DNA of 47,829 bases from Acidobacteriota bacterium. GTDB lineage: Bacteria > Acidobacteriota > Blastocatellia > Pyrinomonadales > Pyrinomonadaceae. Positions within the stretch are counted from its first letter, which is position 1; each line of letters starts with the position of its first letter. Under the pieces are notes generated by a model, which was not told where the DNA came from, ran no database searches, and saw only the letters and a program-made list of their open reading frames with translations. The position numbers and the translations under genes were made by a program. This document shows, piece after piece, positions 8,245-18,844 of this stretch. The stretch spans positions 1 to 47,829 of the forward strand of contig JAIVJZ010000013.1 of NCBI GenBank assembly GCA_020199775.1, written 5' to 3'.

Positions 8245-9246
8245 ATGAATGCAGGCGTACTGCGTGCCATCGGAAATACGCCGCTGGTCGAACTGACTAG
8301 AATTTTCAGTGACATGAATTTTCGACTTTATGCCAAGCTCGAATCACTCAACCCGGGCGGCAGCATGAAGGATCGACCGGCGTTCAGGATCATCAGTCAG
8401 GGCCTGGAGTCGGGTGAGATTTCTGCCGACACGGTGGTCATCGAGTCCAGTTCGGGCAACATGGGCATCGGACTTGCTCAGGCTTGCACATACCTCGGAC
8501 TGCGATTCATCTGCGTTGTCGATCCGAAAACTACCCTCCAGAACGTTCGCCTGCTGGAGGCTTACGGCGCCGAGGTGAACCACGTCACCGAACCCGACCC
8601 CACAACCGGCGAATACCTACAGGCTCGATTGACCCGCGTACAAGACCTTCTTGCCTCGACGAGCCACGGGTTCTGGCCTAATCAGTATGCGAACACGCAC
8701 AACGCCGGGGCGCATCGCCAGACGATGCATGAGATCGTCACCGCCTTGAACGGAACCGTGGACTACCTCTTTTGCGCCACCAGCACTTGCGGCACTCTGC
8801 GGGGCTGCGCCGAATACGTTCGCGAGCACAAGATGCCGACGACTGTGGTCGCCGTCGATGCGGTGGGCAGCGTGATCTTCGGCGGAGAATCCGCCAAGCG
8901 TCTCGTCCCGGGGCACGGGGCGGCCGTGCGGCCGTCGCTCTATCAGGCCGACCTTGCACATGAGTGTGTGCATGTCACGGACTTGGAATGCATCACGGGC
9001 TGCCGTCGTTTGGCGCGGCTCGAAGCGATCCTCGCGGGCGGTTCTTCGGGCGCGGTGATCATGGCGATTGAGCGTTTCAGGGCAAACCTTTCGCCGGGCG
9101 CGATCTGCGCGGCGATTCTTTCCGACCGTGGCGAACGATACCTCGACACGATCTATTCAGACGAGTGGGTCGGAGAACATTTCGGTAACGTTTCCTATTT
9201 ATGGGAAGGGGATAAGGAACGTCACATATGCATGGCAACTCGATAA
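8245..9246 (+). CDS. sbnA: SbnA-like 2,3-diaminopropionate biosynthesis enzyme (PLP, cysteine synthase fold)
   Basis: A 333-aa fold-type II PLP enzyme. GGSMKDR (Lys about 42) carries the PLP-binding lysine, SSSGNMG (about 70) the substrate loop, and LAGGSSGAV (about 265-273) a conserved C-terminal stretch. The end motif VTDLECITGCRRL is typical of SbnA rather than of CysK. SbnA joins O-phospho-L-serine and L-glutamate to N-(1-amino-1-carboxy-2-ethyl)glutamate, which SbnB then oxidatively cleaves to L-2,3-diaminopropionate (Dap), a precursor for NRPS products. The start is ATG 8245 behind GGAGGTGG; a longer open frame upstream overlaps the previous gene and is unlikely to be used. The stop overlaps the next start (TAATG), so the two genes are translationally coupled, as sbnA and sbnB usually are. 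Confidence 0.9.
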   Translation: MNAGVLRAIGNTPLVELTRIFSDMNFRLYAKLESLNPGGSMKDRPAFRIISQGLESGEISADTVVIESSSGNMGIGLAQACTYLGLRFICVVDPKTTLQNVRLLEAYGAEVNHVTEPDPTTGEYLQARLTRVQDLLASTSHGFWPNQYANTHNAGAHRQTMHEIVTALNGTVDYLFCATSTCGTLRGCAEYVREHKMPTTVVAVDAVGSVIFGGESAKRLVPGHGAAVRPSLYQADLAHECVHVTDLECITGCRRLARLEAILAGGSSGAVIMAIERFRANLSPGAICAAILSDRGERYLDTIYSDEWVGEHFGNVSYLWEGDKERHICMATR

Positions 9247-9830
9247 TGATTCTTACAGGCACGGAAGTGCTGTCGGTGGTGAGCCTCGAACGCGCCGTGC
9301 AGTTTAAGCAGACTTGTGAGGAGACGTTTAAAAAAGTCACGGCGGAGGTAGTGACCGATCTGCCAACTCTTTTTCAGACTTCGTCTCTCGTCTCAATCGC
9401 CACCACGGCGCTCCAACCGTACATCTCCGATCTTTCAGGTCTCGCTCCGGGCAGCACGATCCTGCACGTCTCCCTGCGCGACCTGACGCCCGAGGTCATC
9501 CTGTCTTGCGATAGCGTCGTGGATGATGTCGATCACGTGTGCCGCGCGCAAACGTCGGTTCACTTGGCGGAGCAACAGGTAGGCTCGCGCGAGTTCATCA
9601 GGTGTACCATCGGCGACGTAACCAAAGGCAAAGCCCCTGCGAGGGGAGACGGCAAAGGCATCACGGTCTTCAGCCCGTTCGGCTTGGGTGTGCTCGACTT
9701 AGCGGTTGCCGAGTTCGTCTATAAAAATGCGGCCAATGAAGGCGCGGGCACGCGGATCGAATCCTTCTTGCCGACCCCCTGGCCGCAAAGGTCTAACGAG
9801 GCGACCTTTCGCCCCGCCTCATCTACCTAA
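9246..9830 (+). pseudogene. SbnB-like dehydrogenase with a large in-frame internal deletion
   Basis: The 194-aa product begins with the SbnB-type start MILTGTEVLSVVS. It then jumps directly to the second half of the family: FKQTCEETF, then STILHVSLRDLTPEVIL, then VVDDVDHVCRAQTSVHLAEQ, then ITVFSPFGLGVLDLAV. Full-length SbnB/ornithine cyclodeaminase homologues are about 330 aa. Roughly 130-140 residues are missing, including the substrate-binding N-domain and the glycine-rich NAD motif (GCGxxG). The deletion keeps the frame, and the start overlaps the sbnA stop. As read, the protein should not bind NAD and is probably inactive, unless the full-length homologue at 31626 supplies the activity. 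A collapsed repeat or misassembly is the main alternative. Confidence 0.75.
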
Positions 9831-9887
9831 ACGAAGAGGCTTCGCTCTCACCGCAAACGTGACGCTGGAAATAAAGAAGCAACGAAC

Positions 9888-12800
9888 ATGAGCGACACGA
9901 AAGGCCAACTGGCCGAACTGACCCAAGAGCAACGGCAAGAACTGCTGGCGCGATTGGCGCTCCAAAAGAAAAAGCAGCGGCCGAAGCGATACGCCCTGTC
10001 GTTCGCGCAACAGCGATTGTGGGTTCTCGATCAGATGGAAGGCGAGACGGCCGCCTACATCGTGCCGACGGCTTTGCGTTTGGAAGGCCCGCTTGATGTC
10101 GGCGTGTTGGAACGATGCTTTGGGGAAGTCATGCGGCGTCACGATTCGCTGCGAACGACGTTTGAAACCGATCAAGTGACAGGCGCGCCGGAGCAGTTGG
10201 TTAATCCGTGGACGCCGTTTCGCCTCGAAACAATTGACCTGAGCGACATCCCTGAGGAGCAGCGTTTCGCGCGCGCGCGCGCCCTCGCCAACGAAGAAGC
10301 TCATGCCGCGTTCAACCTGCGCACAGGCCCCTTACTGCGCGCCTCCCTGCTCAAGCTGGCCGACGACGATCACATTCTCTTATTGACCATCCACCATATC
10401 GTTTCAGATATGTGGTCTACTCAAATTTTAACCAGAGAGGTGACGCTGCTCTATCAGGCTTTTTCGCGCGGCGAAGAATCGCCCCTGCCGGAACTGCCGA
10501 TCCAGTTCGCGGACTTCGCTCACTGGCAGCGCAATCGCATGCAGGGCGATGTGCTGGAAAAGCAACTCGTCTACTGGAGAAAACAACTCAACGGTCGGCT
10601 GCCCGTGTTGGAACTACCGACGCGCGGGACGCGCCCCTCTCGCCACACGCTAAACGGTGCGGAAAAAAGATGGCGGTTGAACCTGAGCCTTACCGAAAAG
10701 CTGAGGGTCTTAAGCAGGTCTGAAAACGCGACGCTGTTCATGGTGTTGCTGGCCGCATTCAAAGTGCTCCTGCTCCGTTACACAGGCCAGCAGGATATGC
10801 TCGTCGGCACCCCGATAGCGAACCGCAACCGGCGCGAGGTTGAAGGGTTGATCGGGCTGTTCATCAACACGCTCGTGCTGCGCACAGACCTGTCGGGCGA
10901 CCCCGGTTTCAGAGAGTTGCTCGGACGGGTGAGGGAAGTCGCGCTCGACGGCTACGCCAATCAAGACGTGCCGTTCGAGAAACTGGTTCAAGAGTTACAA
11001 CCGGAGCGAGACCTCAGCCGGACTCCGCTGTTTCAGGTCATGTTCGCCCTCCAAAACGTGCCGCAACAAAAGGTACAAGCTTTTGATCTCACGATCAGCC
11101 CGTTTGAGCTTGAGGTTCGCACATCGAAGTTTGACCTCACTCTCACGACGCTGGAGGATGAGCAGGGGTTGCTCGGGGTATGGGAATACAACACAGACTT
11201 GTTTGACGGCTCCATGATCGAGAGGATGATCCGGCATTTCGAAACGCTGTTGGAGCAGATTGTAGCCGACCCCGACCGACGTCTCTCCCGGCTGCCGATG
11301 CTGACCGAGGCGGAGCGGCTCAAGATGATTCCCTCGTTCGAGGAAACGCCCGCCCATAGCTTCACGGGAAATTCGCTTCACGAGTTGTTCGAATCTCAGG
11401 TCGGGCGCGCCCCCGCCGCCGTCGCACTGACCTGCGAAGGGCAGGAGATAACATATGAAGAGTTGAACCGCCGCGCCAACAAGCTGGCTCATTACCTTCG
11501 CTCGCGGGGCGTAGGTGCGGAATCTCTGGTAGGCATCTGCGTAGAACGATCTTTGGAAATGGTGGTCGGCTTGCTGGGCATCTTGAAGGCCGGCGGGGCT
11601 TATGTTCCGCTCGATCCGACCTATCCCCGAGACCGGCTTGCGTTCGTCCTCGACGATGCGGGCATCAGAGTGCTGCTGACTCAGTCGCAGATGATGGAAA
11701 GTCTTCCCCGTCAGGCGGCCGAAGTGATCTGCCTCGACGATGACTCGGAAAAATTGCAGGCCGAAAGCGAAGAGAATCCTCCGTCCGAAGTAGTCAAGGA
11801 TAATGCCGCTTACGTCATCTACACATCAGGCTCGACCGGCCAGCCCAAAGGCGTGGTGGTAACTCACGGCCACGTCATCCGGCTCTTCGCGGCTACGCAA
11901 TCATGGTTCAACTTCGGGGCTGAAGATGTATGGACATTGTTCCATTCCTACGCCTTCGACTTTTCGGTCTGGGAACTCTGGGGCGCGCTGCTGTATGGCG
12001 GAAGGCTGGTGATAGTTCCGTACATCGTCAGCCGCTCGCCAGAAGCATTCTACGAGACGTTGATCGCCGAGAAAGTCACGGTCTTAAACCAGACCCCTTC
12101 CGCGTTTCGTCAACTCATGCAAGTTGATGAACAAGCGGGCGCGGCGCGCACCCTCTCTCTGCGCACGGTAATCTTCGGCGGCGAAGCGCTCGACATCGCC
12201 GGCTTGAAATCTTGGTTTGCGCGACACGGCGACCGGCGGCCACAACTCGTCAACATGTACGGCATCACCGAGACGACCGTGCACGTGACATACCGGCCGC
12301 TCGTGAAAGAAGATGCCGTAAACAGCGCGAGCCTGATCGGCGTCCCCATCCCAGACCTACAGTTGTACATACTCGACCGGCATCTCCAACCTGTCCCGTT
12401 TGACGTGGCGGGTGAGATTTTTGTCGGCGGGGCGGGCGTGGCGCGCGTGTATCTCAACCGACCCGAGTTGACCGCGGAGCGTTTCATCTCCGATCCATTC
12501 GGCGAGCGTCCCGGCCGGCGGCTTTACAGGACGGGAGACTCTGCGCGCCGCCTGTCGAACGGAGACATCGAGTACCTCGGCAGGATCGATCAGCAAGTGA
12601 AGATTCGCGGGTTCCGCATTGAGCTCGGGGAAATCGAGGCGGCCTTGCTCGACCTCCCGCAGATTCGCGATGCGGTTGTTATCGCCGGAGGTTCGGGCCA
12701 AGACGATAAACAACTGAGAGCTTACATTGTCCTCGACGAACTGCCCGCGCCGAGCATCATCGAACTGCGCAACTCTCTCAAGAAGAAGCTCCCGGACTAC

Positions 12801-15800
12801 ATGCTCCCGGCTCACTTCGTGATGCTCGATGCCCTTCCGCTGACGCCGAACGGGAAGCTCGACCGTCGTGCGCTGCCGGAGCCTCAAGAAGACGTGCGAC
12901 CCGACCTCGGCGCGGAATTTGTGGAACCGCGCACGTCGCTGGAACAGGCGCTGGCCGAAACGTGGTCTGAAGTTCTGCAAATCAAAACCGTGGGTATCGA
13001 CGACAACTTCTTCGAGCTGGGCGGCGATTCCATTCTCAGCATTCAAATGCTATCGAGAGCCCAGAGGAAGGGCTTGAACTTCCCGATCCAGCAACTCTTC
13101 GAGCACCAGACAATTCGCGGGCTCGCGCACGCGCTCGACACGCGGGAAGCGAGCGTTGAGCAAGCGGCGAGCGAACCGTTCGGAGCGCTTTCCGACGAAG
13201 ACCGACGCCGTTTGCCCGACGGGCTCGAAGATGCGTACCCGCTCACGATGCTACAAGCAGGGATGCTCTTTCACAGCAATCTCGACCCCGGCGCGGCGGT
13301 CTATCACAACGTCGGGAGCTACCATTTACGCGCCCCACTCAGCGTTGAAAAGATGCGGCGCGCCGTCGAACTCCTCGTGTCCCGGCATCCCGTGTTGCGA
13401 ACTTCATTCGACCTCGTGACCTTCAGCGAGCCGATGCAGTTGGTTCACGGCGGCGTCCCCGTTCCGCTCGAAGTCGAAGACCTGCGCGCGCTCAGTGCGG
13501 CGCAACAAGAACAGGCCATCAAAGATTGGATCGAGTCGGAGAAACATAAACAATTCGACTGGACAAGTCCGCCCCTGTTGCGTTTCCACGTTCATCGCCG
13601 GAGCGACGATACGTTCCAGCTATCCATGACCGAACATCATGCCATCCTTGACGGGTGGAGCGTGGCGTCCGCACTCACCGAGTTATTCCAAACCTACTTT
13701 TCACTACTGAACAATAATCCCGACCTCGTAGAACCTCCGCGTTCCGGTTCTTTCCGCGACTTTGTCATCCTTGAGCGCGCGGCTCTTGCGTCCGAAGAGT
13801 GCCGGGGCTACTGGCGTGAGAAGCTGTCCGAGAGCGCCGCCGCGATTCTCCCTCGCTGGCCTGCTTCTGACCCACCGGCAGACGCCCCGTCCAACCATGT
13901 GATCGATGTGCCCATCTCTGTTGAGGTTTCCGATGCGCTCAAGCAGTTGGCTCGATCTCAACAGATTCCGCTCAAGAATGTTTTGCTTGCCGCACACCTG
14001 CGGATCATGAGCCTGTTGAGCGGCCAGCCGGATGTTGTGACCGGCGTTGTGACACACGGGCGACCGGAGGGGCGCGAGGGCGAACGCGCGCTCGGACTGT
14101 TCCTCAACACTGTGCCGTTCCGACAGGCGTTGCGCGGCGGGACGTGGGCGGAGTTGGCAAAGCAGACCTTTGAAACCGAGCGCGAATTCATGCCTTATCG
14201 CTATTACCAGATGGCGCAGATACAGCGCGATCAAGGCGGCCAGCCGTTGTTTGAAACGGTCTTCAACTTTACCAATTTTCATGTCTTCCAGAACCTTGCA
14301 GAACTGGGCGATCTTGAAGTTCTGGATGCCAGCCTCTTCGCGCAAACAAACCTGACCTTCTGGGCTAATTTTAGTATGGGTGCGTCTTCGCCCGCCGTCC
14401 AATTGACCCTCAACGCCGAGGCGAGCCAGTTACGCAGAGAACAGATGGAAGCCATCGGCGGTTACTACGCAAGGGCGCTTGAGGAAATGGCCTGCAACCC
14501 GCGTCACGACTACGCCCATTGCGATCTCTTGTCGGAGCGGGAAAGAAACCAACTGCTATTCGAATGGAACGACACCGGAGAGGACTACCCGCAGGCGGAT
14601 TGCATCAATCAATTATTTGAGACCCAAGTTGAGCGAACCCCCGATTCCGTCGCGGTCGTCTCCGGCTCCGAGCGGCTCACCTACCGGCAGTTGAATCAAC
14701 GCGCTAATCAACTGGCGCGCCGCCTCAGACTGCTGGGCGTGGAGGCCGAGACCAGAATCGGAATCTGCCTGGAACGTTCGACAGACCTCGTGGTCGCGTT
14801 GATGGGAGTGTTAAAGGCGGGTGGAGCATACGTTCCTCTCGATCCGGCGTACCCGCAGGAGCGTTCCGATTTCATGCTCGACGACGCGCAGGCTTCGATC
14901 CTGATAACTCAACAGTCTCTGGCCGACAAGCTTCGCGCGCCTGACCGCAAGTTGGTTTGTTTCGATAGCGAGCGGGAACAGATCGGCCGACTCGACACCG
15001 ATAATCTTGCCTCAATCGTTTCTCAGCGAAACCTTGCCTACGTGATCTACACGTCGGGCTCGACGGGGAAGCCGAAGGGCGTGTCGATAGAGCATCGCAA
15101 CGCGCTGGCATTTCTACACTGGGCGAGAAAAGTTTTCTTTGCTCACGAGTTTGAAAACGTTCTGGCTTCAACGTCGGTCTGCTTCGATTTATCGGTCTTT
15201 GAGATATTCGGCTCGCTGAGTTGGGGAGCGAAGGTAATCCTCGTCGAAGACGCCCTGCACCTGTCGGGCGTGCCGGAAGACGAAAACGTGAGGCTCATCA
15301 ATACGGTGCCTTCGGCGATGGCCGAACTGGTGAGACTGGGAGCGGTGCCCGAGTCCGTGCGGACTGTGAATCTGGCCGGAGAGGCGTTGCACAACAGGCT
15401 CGCGCAGCAAGCCTACCAGCAAGGCAAAGTGGACAGGGTGTTCAACCTGTACGGCCCTTCAGAGGACACCACCTACTCCACCTACACGTTGGTCGAGAGA
15501 GGCGCGGAAGGCGAGCCCACCATCGGCCGCCCGATCTCCAACACGCAGACCTTCGTGCTGGACGAACGCCTCCGGCCGTCTCCCATCGGAGTCGCGGGCG
15601 AGTTGCACATCGGCGGCGGGGGACTGGCGCGCGGTTATCTGAATCGCCCTGAACTAAACGCGGAGAAGTTTATTCCTGACCCGTTCAGTACAGAGCCGGG
15701 CGCGCGACTCTACAAAACCGGCGATCTGGCTCGTTATCTTTCCGACGGAAATTTGGAGTATCTCGGTCGCATCGATCATCAGGTCAAGATACGAGGATTT

Positions 15801-17177
15801 CGGATCGAACTGGGCGAGGTGGAGACGGTGTTGAGCAAGCAGGCGGGAGTTCGGGAAGCGGTGGTATTGGACTGCGGCCCTTCGGATGATAAACGTATGG
15901 TGGCCTATGTCGTTCTCGATACGGAGAGTCCGTTGACCGCCGAGCAACTACGCAAGGGTTTGAGGGAGAAGCTGCCGGATTACATGGTGCCGTCATCATT
16001 CGTTTTTCTCGATGCCGTCCCTCTGACCCCGAACCGGAAAATCGACCGCCGCGCGCTGCGCCAGCTTGAGACCGCCGCGCACCAGACGGAGCGGCAGATC
16101 GTCGCCCCGCGCGACCTGCTCGAATTTCAACTGGTGCGCATCTGGGAAAACATATTCAACACATCCCCGATTAGCATCACCGACAACTTCTTCGATCTCG
16201 GCGGCCACTCTCTGCTGGCGGTTCGTCTGGTGGCGCAGGTGAGAGACAGGCTCAAGCAGACCATTCCGCTATCGTCGCTGGTTCAAGGCGCAAGCGTCGA
16301 AAGCCTTGCGAGTTTGTTGCGACAGCAGACAGACCTCACGCCAGAGTCGCCCGCCGTGGCAATCCAGCCCGCCGGTTTCAAGACGCCGTTTTTTTGCATA
16401 CATCCGATAGGCGGAAATATTCTCTGCTATATGGAACTGGCACGCTCGATGGGTTCGGAGCGGCCTTTCTACGGGATACAGGCCAGCGGCTCGGGCGGGA
16501 ATGGAGAGCTTGAAACTCGCATCGAAAACATGGCCTCTCATTACATCGAAGCGGTGCGCACCATCCAGCCCGAAGGCCCTTACCTGCTGGGGGGTTGGTC
16601 ATTCGGCGGAGTGGTCGCCTTTGAAATGGCACGACAACTCAAGCAACGCGACGGGCAGGTCGCACATGTCACTATGCTCGACACTTGGGCTCCGCCAAGC
16701 CAAGAGACGCCGGGGCAATACGAACCCGACTCCGCGGAGATGCTATCCAGATTTCTCACAGACTTCGCCGGCATATCAGGGAAGTCGCTGGAGGTAGACT
16801 GCGATTATCTGCGGCAACTGGATGCGCCAGAGCAACTGAGATTCATCCTGAACGAAGCGATCAAGCTCAACCTGCTGCCGCCCGACATGGAGATTTCGCA
16901 GTTTGCATCTCTGTTCGAAGTTTTCGAGCGCAACGGGAGAGCATTTTTGGCTTATGCGCCGCCACCCCTCGAACCGGGAACCCGCATCATGCTGTTCAGA
17001 GCCAGTGAGGGCAAAGAGGAGGCGCGCGACGGGCTCACGCTGGGGTGGGAGCGAATCTCCGCCGACCGCTTAGAGGTACGGCACGTTGAGGGCGATCATT
17101 ATACGACCTTGACAGGTTCTCACGCGCGCACGCTGGCGGAACAGTTGAAGTCTTGGCTGGATGCGATAGCGGGTTGA
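9888..17177 (+). CDS. NRPS-3: C-A(Thr)-T-C-A(Ala)-T-TE, terminal bimodule
   Basis: A 2429-aa bimodular NRPS with terminal release. Module 1: C domain with HHIVSDMWS (about 168); A domain with TSGSTGQPKG (about 645), specificity residues DFWNIGMVHK, the recognised threonine code; T domain GGDSILS (about 1044). Module 2: C domain with DAYPLTMLQAGML and EHHAILDGWS (about 1249), a different subtype from the first; A domain with TSGSTGKPKG (about 1720), residues DLFNNALTYK, a code reported for alanine; T domain GGHSLLAV (about 2104). The type I thioesterase follows, with GWSFGG (nucleophile Ser about 2236) and a late GDHYT (His about 2403). The TE hydrolyses the chain or cyclises it, for instance through the Ser or Thr hydroxyl if free. 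No epimerase domain is present, so L residues are expected. A second-module C domain of unlike subtype suggests modules of different ancestry. Confidence 0.95.
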   Translation: MSDTKGQLAELTQEQRQELLARLALQKKKQRPKRYALSFAQQRLWVLDQMEGETAAYIVPTALRLEGPLDVGVLERCFGEVMRRHDSLRTTFETDQVTGAPEQLVNPWTPFRLETIDLSDIPEEQRFARARALANEEAHAAFNLRTGPLLRASLLKLADDDHILLLTIHHIVSDMWSTQILTREVTLLYQAFSRGEESPLPELPIQFADFAHWQRNRMQGDVLEKQLVYWRKQLNGRLPVLELPTRGTRPSRHTLNGAEKRWRLNLSLTEKLRVLSRSENATLFMVLLAAFKVLLLRYTGQQDMLVGTPIANRNRREVEGLIGLFINTLVLRTDLSGDPGFRELLGRVREVALDGYANQDVPFEKLVQELQPERDLSRTPLFQVMFALQNVPQQKVQAFDLTISPFELEVRTSKFDLTLTTLEDEQGLLGVWEYNTDLFDGSMIERMIRHFETLLEQIVADPDRRLSRLPMLTEAERLKMIPSFEETPAHSFTGNSLHELFESQVGRAPAAVALTCEGQEITYEELNRRANKLAHYLRSRGVGAESLVGICVERSLEMVVGLLGILKAGGAYVPLDPTYPRDRLAFVLDDAGIRVLLTQSQMMESLPRQAAEVICLDDDSEKLQAESEENPPSEVVKDNAAYVIYTSGSTGQPKGVVVTHGHVIRLFAATQSWFNFGAEDVWTLFHSYAFDFSVWELWGALLYGGRLVIVPYIVSRSPEAFYETLIAEKVTVLNQTPSAFRQLMQVDEQAGAARTLSLRTVIFGGEALDIAGLKSWFARHGDRRPQLVNMYGITETTVHVTYRPLVKEDAVNSASLIGVPIPDLQLYILDRHLQPVPFDVAGEIFVGGAGVARVYLNRPELTAERFISDPFGERPGRRLYRTGDSARRLSNGDIEYLGRIDQQVKIRGFRIELGEIEAALLDLPQIRDAVVIAGGSGQDDKQLRAYIVLDELPAPSIIELRNSLKKKLPDYMLPAHFVMLDALPLTPNGKLDRRALPEPQEDVRPDLGAEFVEPRTSLEQALAETWSEVLQIKTVGIDDNFFELGGDSILSIQMLSRAQRKGLNFPIQQLFEHQTIRGLAHALDTREASVEQAASEPFGALSDEDRRRLPDGLEDAYPLTMLQAGMLFHSNLDPGAAVYHNVGSYHLRAPLSVEKMRRAVELLVSRHPVLRTSFDLVTFSEPMQLVHGGVPVPLEVEDLRALSAAQQEQAIKDWIESEKHKQFDWTSPPLLRFHVHRRSDDTFQLSMTEHHAILDGWSVASALTELFQTYFSLLNNNPDLVEPPRSGSFRDFVILERAALASEECRGYWREKLSESAAAILPRWPASDPPADAPSNHVIDVPISVEVSDALKQLARSQQIPLKNVLLAAHLRIMSLLSGQPDVVTGVVTHGRPEGREGERALGLFLNTVPFRQALRGGTWAELAKQTFETEREFMPYRYYQMAQIQRDQGGQPLFETVFNFTNFHVFQNLAELGDLEVLDASLFAQTNLTFWANFSMGASSPAVQLTLNAEASQLRREQMEAIGGYYARALEEMACNPRHDYAHCDLLSERERNQLLFEWNDTGEDYPQADCINQLFETQVERTPDSVAVVSGSERLTYRQLNQRANQLARRLRLLGVEAETRIGICLERSTDLVVALMGVLKAGGAYVPLDPAYPQERSDFMLDDAQASILITQQSLADKLRAPDRKLVCFDSEREQIGRLDTDNLASIVSQRNLAYVIYTSGSTGKPKGVSIEHRNALAFLHWARKVFFAHEFENVLASTSVCFDLSVFEIFGSLSWGAKVILVEDALHLSGVPEDENVRLINTVPSAMAELVRLGAVPESVRTVNLAGEALHNRLAQQAYQQGKVDRVFNLYGPSEDTTYSTYTLVERGAEGEPTIGRPISNTQTFVLDERLRPSPIGVAGELHIGGGGLARGYLNRPELNAEKFIPDPFSTEPGARLYKTGDLARYLSDGNLEYLGRIDHQVKIRGFRIELGEVETVLSKQAGVREAVVLDCGPSDDKRMVAYVVLDTESPLTAEQLRKGLREKLPDYMVPSSFVFLDAVPLTPNRKIDRRALRQLETAAHQTERQIVAPRDLLEFQLVRIWENIFNTSPISITDNFFDLGGHSLLAVRLVAQVRDRLKQTIPLSSLVQGASVESLASLLRQQTDLTPESPAVAIQPAGFKTPFFCIHPIGGNILCYMELARSMGSERPFYGIQASGSGGNGELETRIENMASHYIEAVRTIQPEGPYLLGGWSFGGVVAFEMARQLKQRDGQVAHVTMLDTWAPPSQETPGQYEPDSAEMLSRFLTDFAGISGKSLEVDCDYLRQLDAPEQLRFILNEAIKLNLLPPDMEISQFASLFEVFERNGRAFLAYAPPPLEPGTRIMLFRASEGKEEARDGLTLGWERISADRLEVRHVEGDHYTTLTGSHARTLAEQLKSWLDAIAG

Positions 17178-17272
17178 AGCAAACTATGAAGCGAAACAAC
17201 TCTTACCTGCAAAAGAGATTCACGGTCGCGCCTCGCATAGTCCGGTTCGCTTTCTAGTGTTAAGCAACGAGT

Positions 17273-18685
17273 ATGATCCACCCCGGACGGCGCAGTGAAT
17301 CACTGACGAAAGCCCAAACGATGACGGTAACTGTGGATCAGGCGACCCAACAAGTCGCACCGCCCAAGATGTCGGTCTTCACACTTGTCTGGTTAGGGCA
17401 GGTCGTGTCGCTGATGGGCTCCGGCCTCACCGGATTCGCGCTGGGGGTTTGGGTCTATCAGCGTACCGGGTCGATAACGCAATTTGCGTTGATAGCGGTG
17501 TGCTCACGGCTGCCGGGGATTGCCATTGCTCCCGTAGCGGGAGCCCTGATTGATCGCTGGGATCGCCGCCGCACCATGATCTACAGCGACATCGGGGCTG
17601 GCCTGACGGTGCTGTGTATCGCGCTGCTGTACATCGCAGGCCGTCTTGAGGTTTGGCACATCTGCGTGGCGATGACCGCCAACTCGGCTCTCAGTGCATT
17701 CCAGTGGCCGGCCTATTCCGCTGCTACAACCATGCTGGTTCCCAAGAGGCATTTCGGCCGGGCTGCCGGAATGGTACAAACGGGAGAGGCGCTCGGTCAC
17801 ATCGTCTCTCCAGCGCTCGGCGGGGTGTTGCTGGCCGCCATTAGCCTTCACGGCATCTTTCTGGTGGACTTCGCCACGTTTCTGTTTGCCATCGCCACGT
17901 TATTTCTCGTACGGATACCCGCACCCTTGAAGACGAGCCACGGAGAAGATGTGAAGAAGTCTCTCGTCAACGAAGTGACTTACGGGATGAGATACATCAC
18001 GTCACGCCCCGGCTTGCTGGCGTTGCTCATTTTCTTTGCCGCGGCGAATTTTCTCGGAGGCTTCATCCTCGTTCTTACAACGCCTCTGGTACTTTCCTTC
18101 GCCACTCCCGTGGTGCTCGGAACAGTCCTCTCCGTAGGCGGTAGCGGCATGCTCTTCGGCAGCATCGTGATGAGCGCATGGGGAGGCCCCCGCCGGCGGA
18201 TGAAAGGAGTTCTCGGATTCCAGCTCTTGAGCGGATTCTGTTTCATCCTCGCGGGGCTGCGCGCCTCGGCGGAGTTGGTAGCGGTCGCGGCCTTCTTTTT
18301 CTTTTTCACCCTGCCCTTCATCAGCGGATCAAGTCAGGCCATCTGGCAGAGCAAGGTCTCACCCGACGTGCAAGGCAGGGTGTTCGCCGTGCGGCGCATG
18401 ATCGCTTGGTCATCGGTTCCGCTCTCCTACATGGTTGCGGGGCCGCTCGCCCAATACGTGTTCGAGCCGCTGCTGGCGCAGGGGGGGCCTTTGGCCGGAT
18501 CGGTAGGGCGTTTCATCGGAACAGGGCCGGGGCGGGGCATCGGCTTTCTATTTATCATCATGGGCGGGCTTACTTTATTGCTGGTCGCGGGCGGCTACTT
18601 CTATCCGCGCCTGCGCCTTCTGGAAGATGAGATAGTCGACACAATCCCCGACGCCGAAGGGTGGCCGGCTCCCATCAATAAATAA
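17273..18685 (+). CDS. MFS exporter
   Basis: A 470-aa major facilitator superfamily protein with about 12 hydrophobic segments. The motif-A-like loop GALIDRWDRRRT (about 85-96) lies between TM2 and TM3. Such MFS carriers sit next to NRPS genes and usually export the product, giving export and self-resistance together. ATG 17273 or ATG 17321 (MTVTVDQ) could be the start; neither has a strong Shine-Dalgarno, and the hydrophobic core begins after both. It follows NRPS-3 by 95 bp in the same direction. Confidence 0.9.
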   Translation: MIHPGRRSESLTKAQTMTVTVDQATQQVAPPKMSVFTLVWLGQVVSLMGSGLTGFALGVWVYQRTGSITQFALIAVCSRLPGIAIAPVAGALIDRWDRRRTMIYSDIGAGLTVLCIALLYIAGRLEVWHICVAMTANSALSAFQWPAYSAATTMLVPKRHFGRAAGMVQTGEALGHIVSPALGGVLLAAISLHGIFLVDFATFLFAIATLFLVRIPAPLKTSHGEDVKKSLVNEVTYGMRYITSRPGLLALLIFFAAANFLGGFILVLTTPLVLSFATPVVLGTVLSVGGSGMLFGSIVMSAWGGPRRRMKGVLGFQLLSGFCFILAGLRASAELVAVAAFFFFFTLPFISGSSQAIWQSKVSPDVQGRVFAVRRMIAWSSVPLSYMVAGPLAQYVFEPLLAQGGPLAGSVGRFIGTGPGRGIGFLFIIMGGLTLLLVAGGYFYPRLRLLEDEIVDTIPDAEGWPAPINK

Positions 18686-18844
18686 GCAGGTAGGAGCAGC
18701 AGCGCAACACAGTCAGTACAAGGGGTCACCCCAACACTATTTTCGGCGTTTCAGCATTCGCGCAAACGGCGGCTGTTAAAGGCTCGCACGCCGAAAGTTC
18801 AACCGAAAGATTCCTAATATGCATTCGAACGAAAGGAGGCAGGG

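Noticed and set aside
13200..14500. Possible epimerization domain between Thr and Ala modules
   Set aside because: The domain has the DAYPLTMLQAGML start and HHAILDGWS site of a condensation domain and is followed directly by an A domain, with no extra C-domain-like unit.
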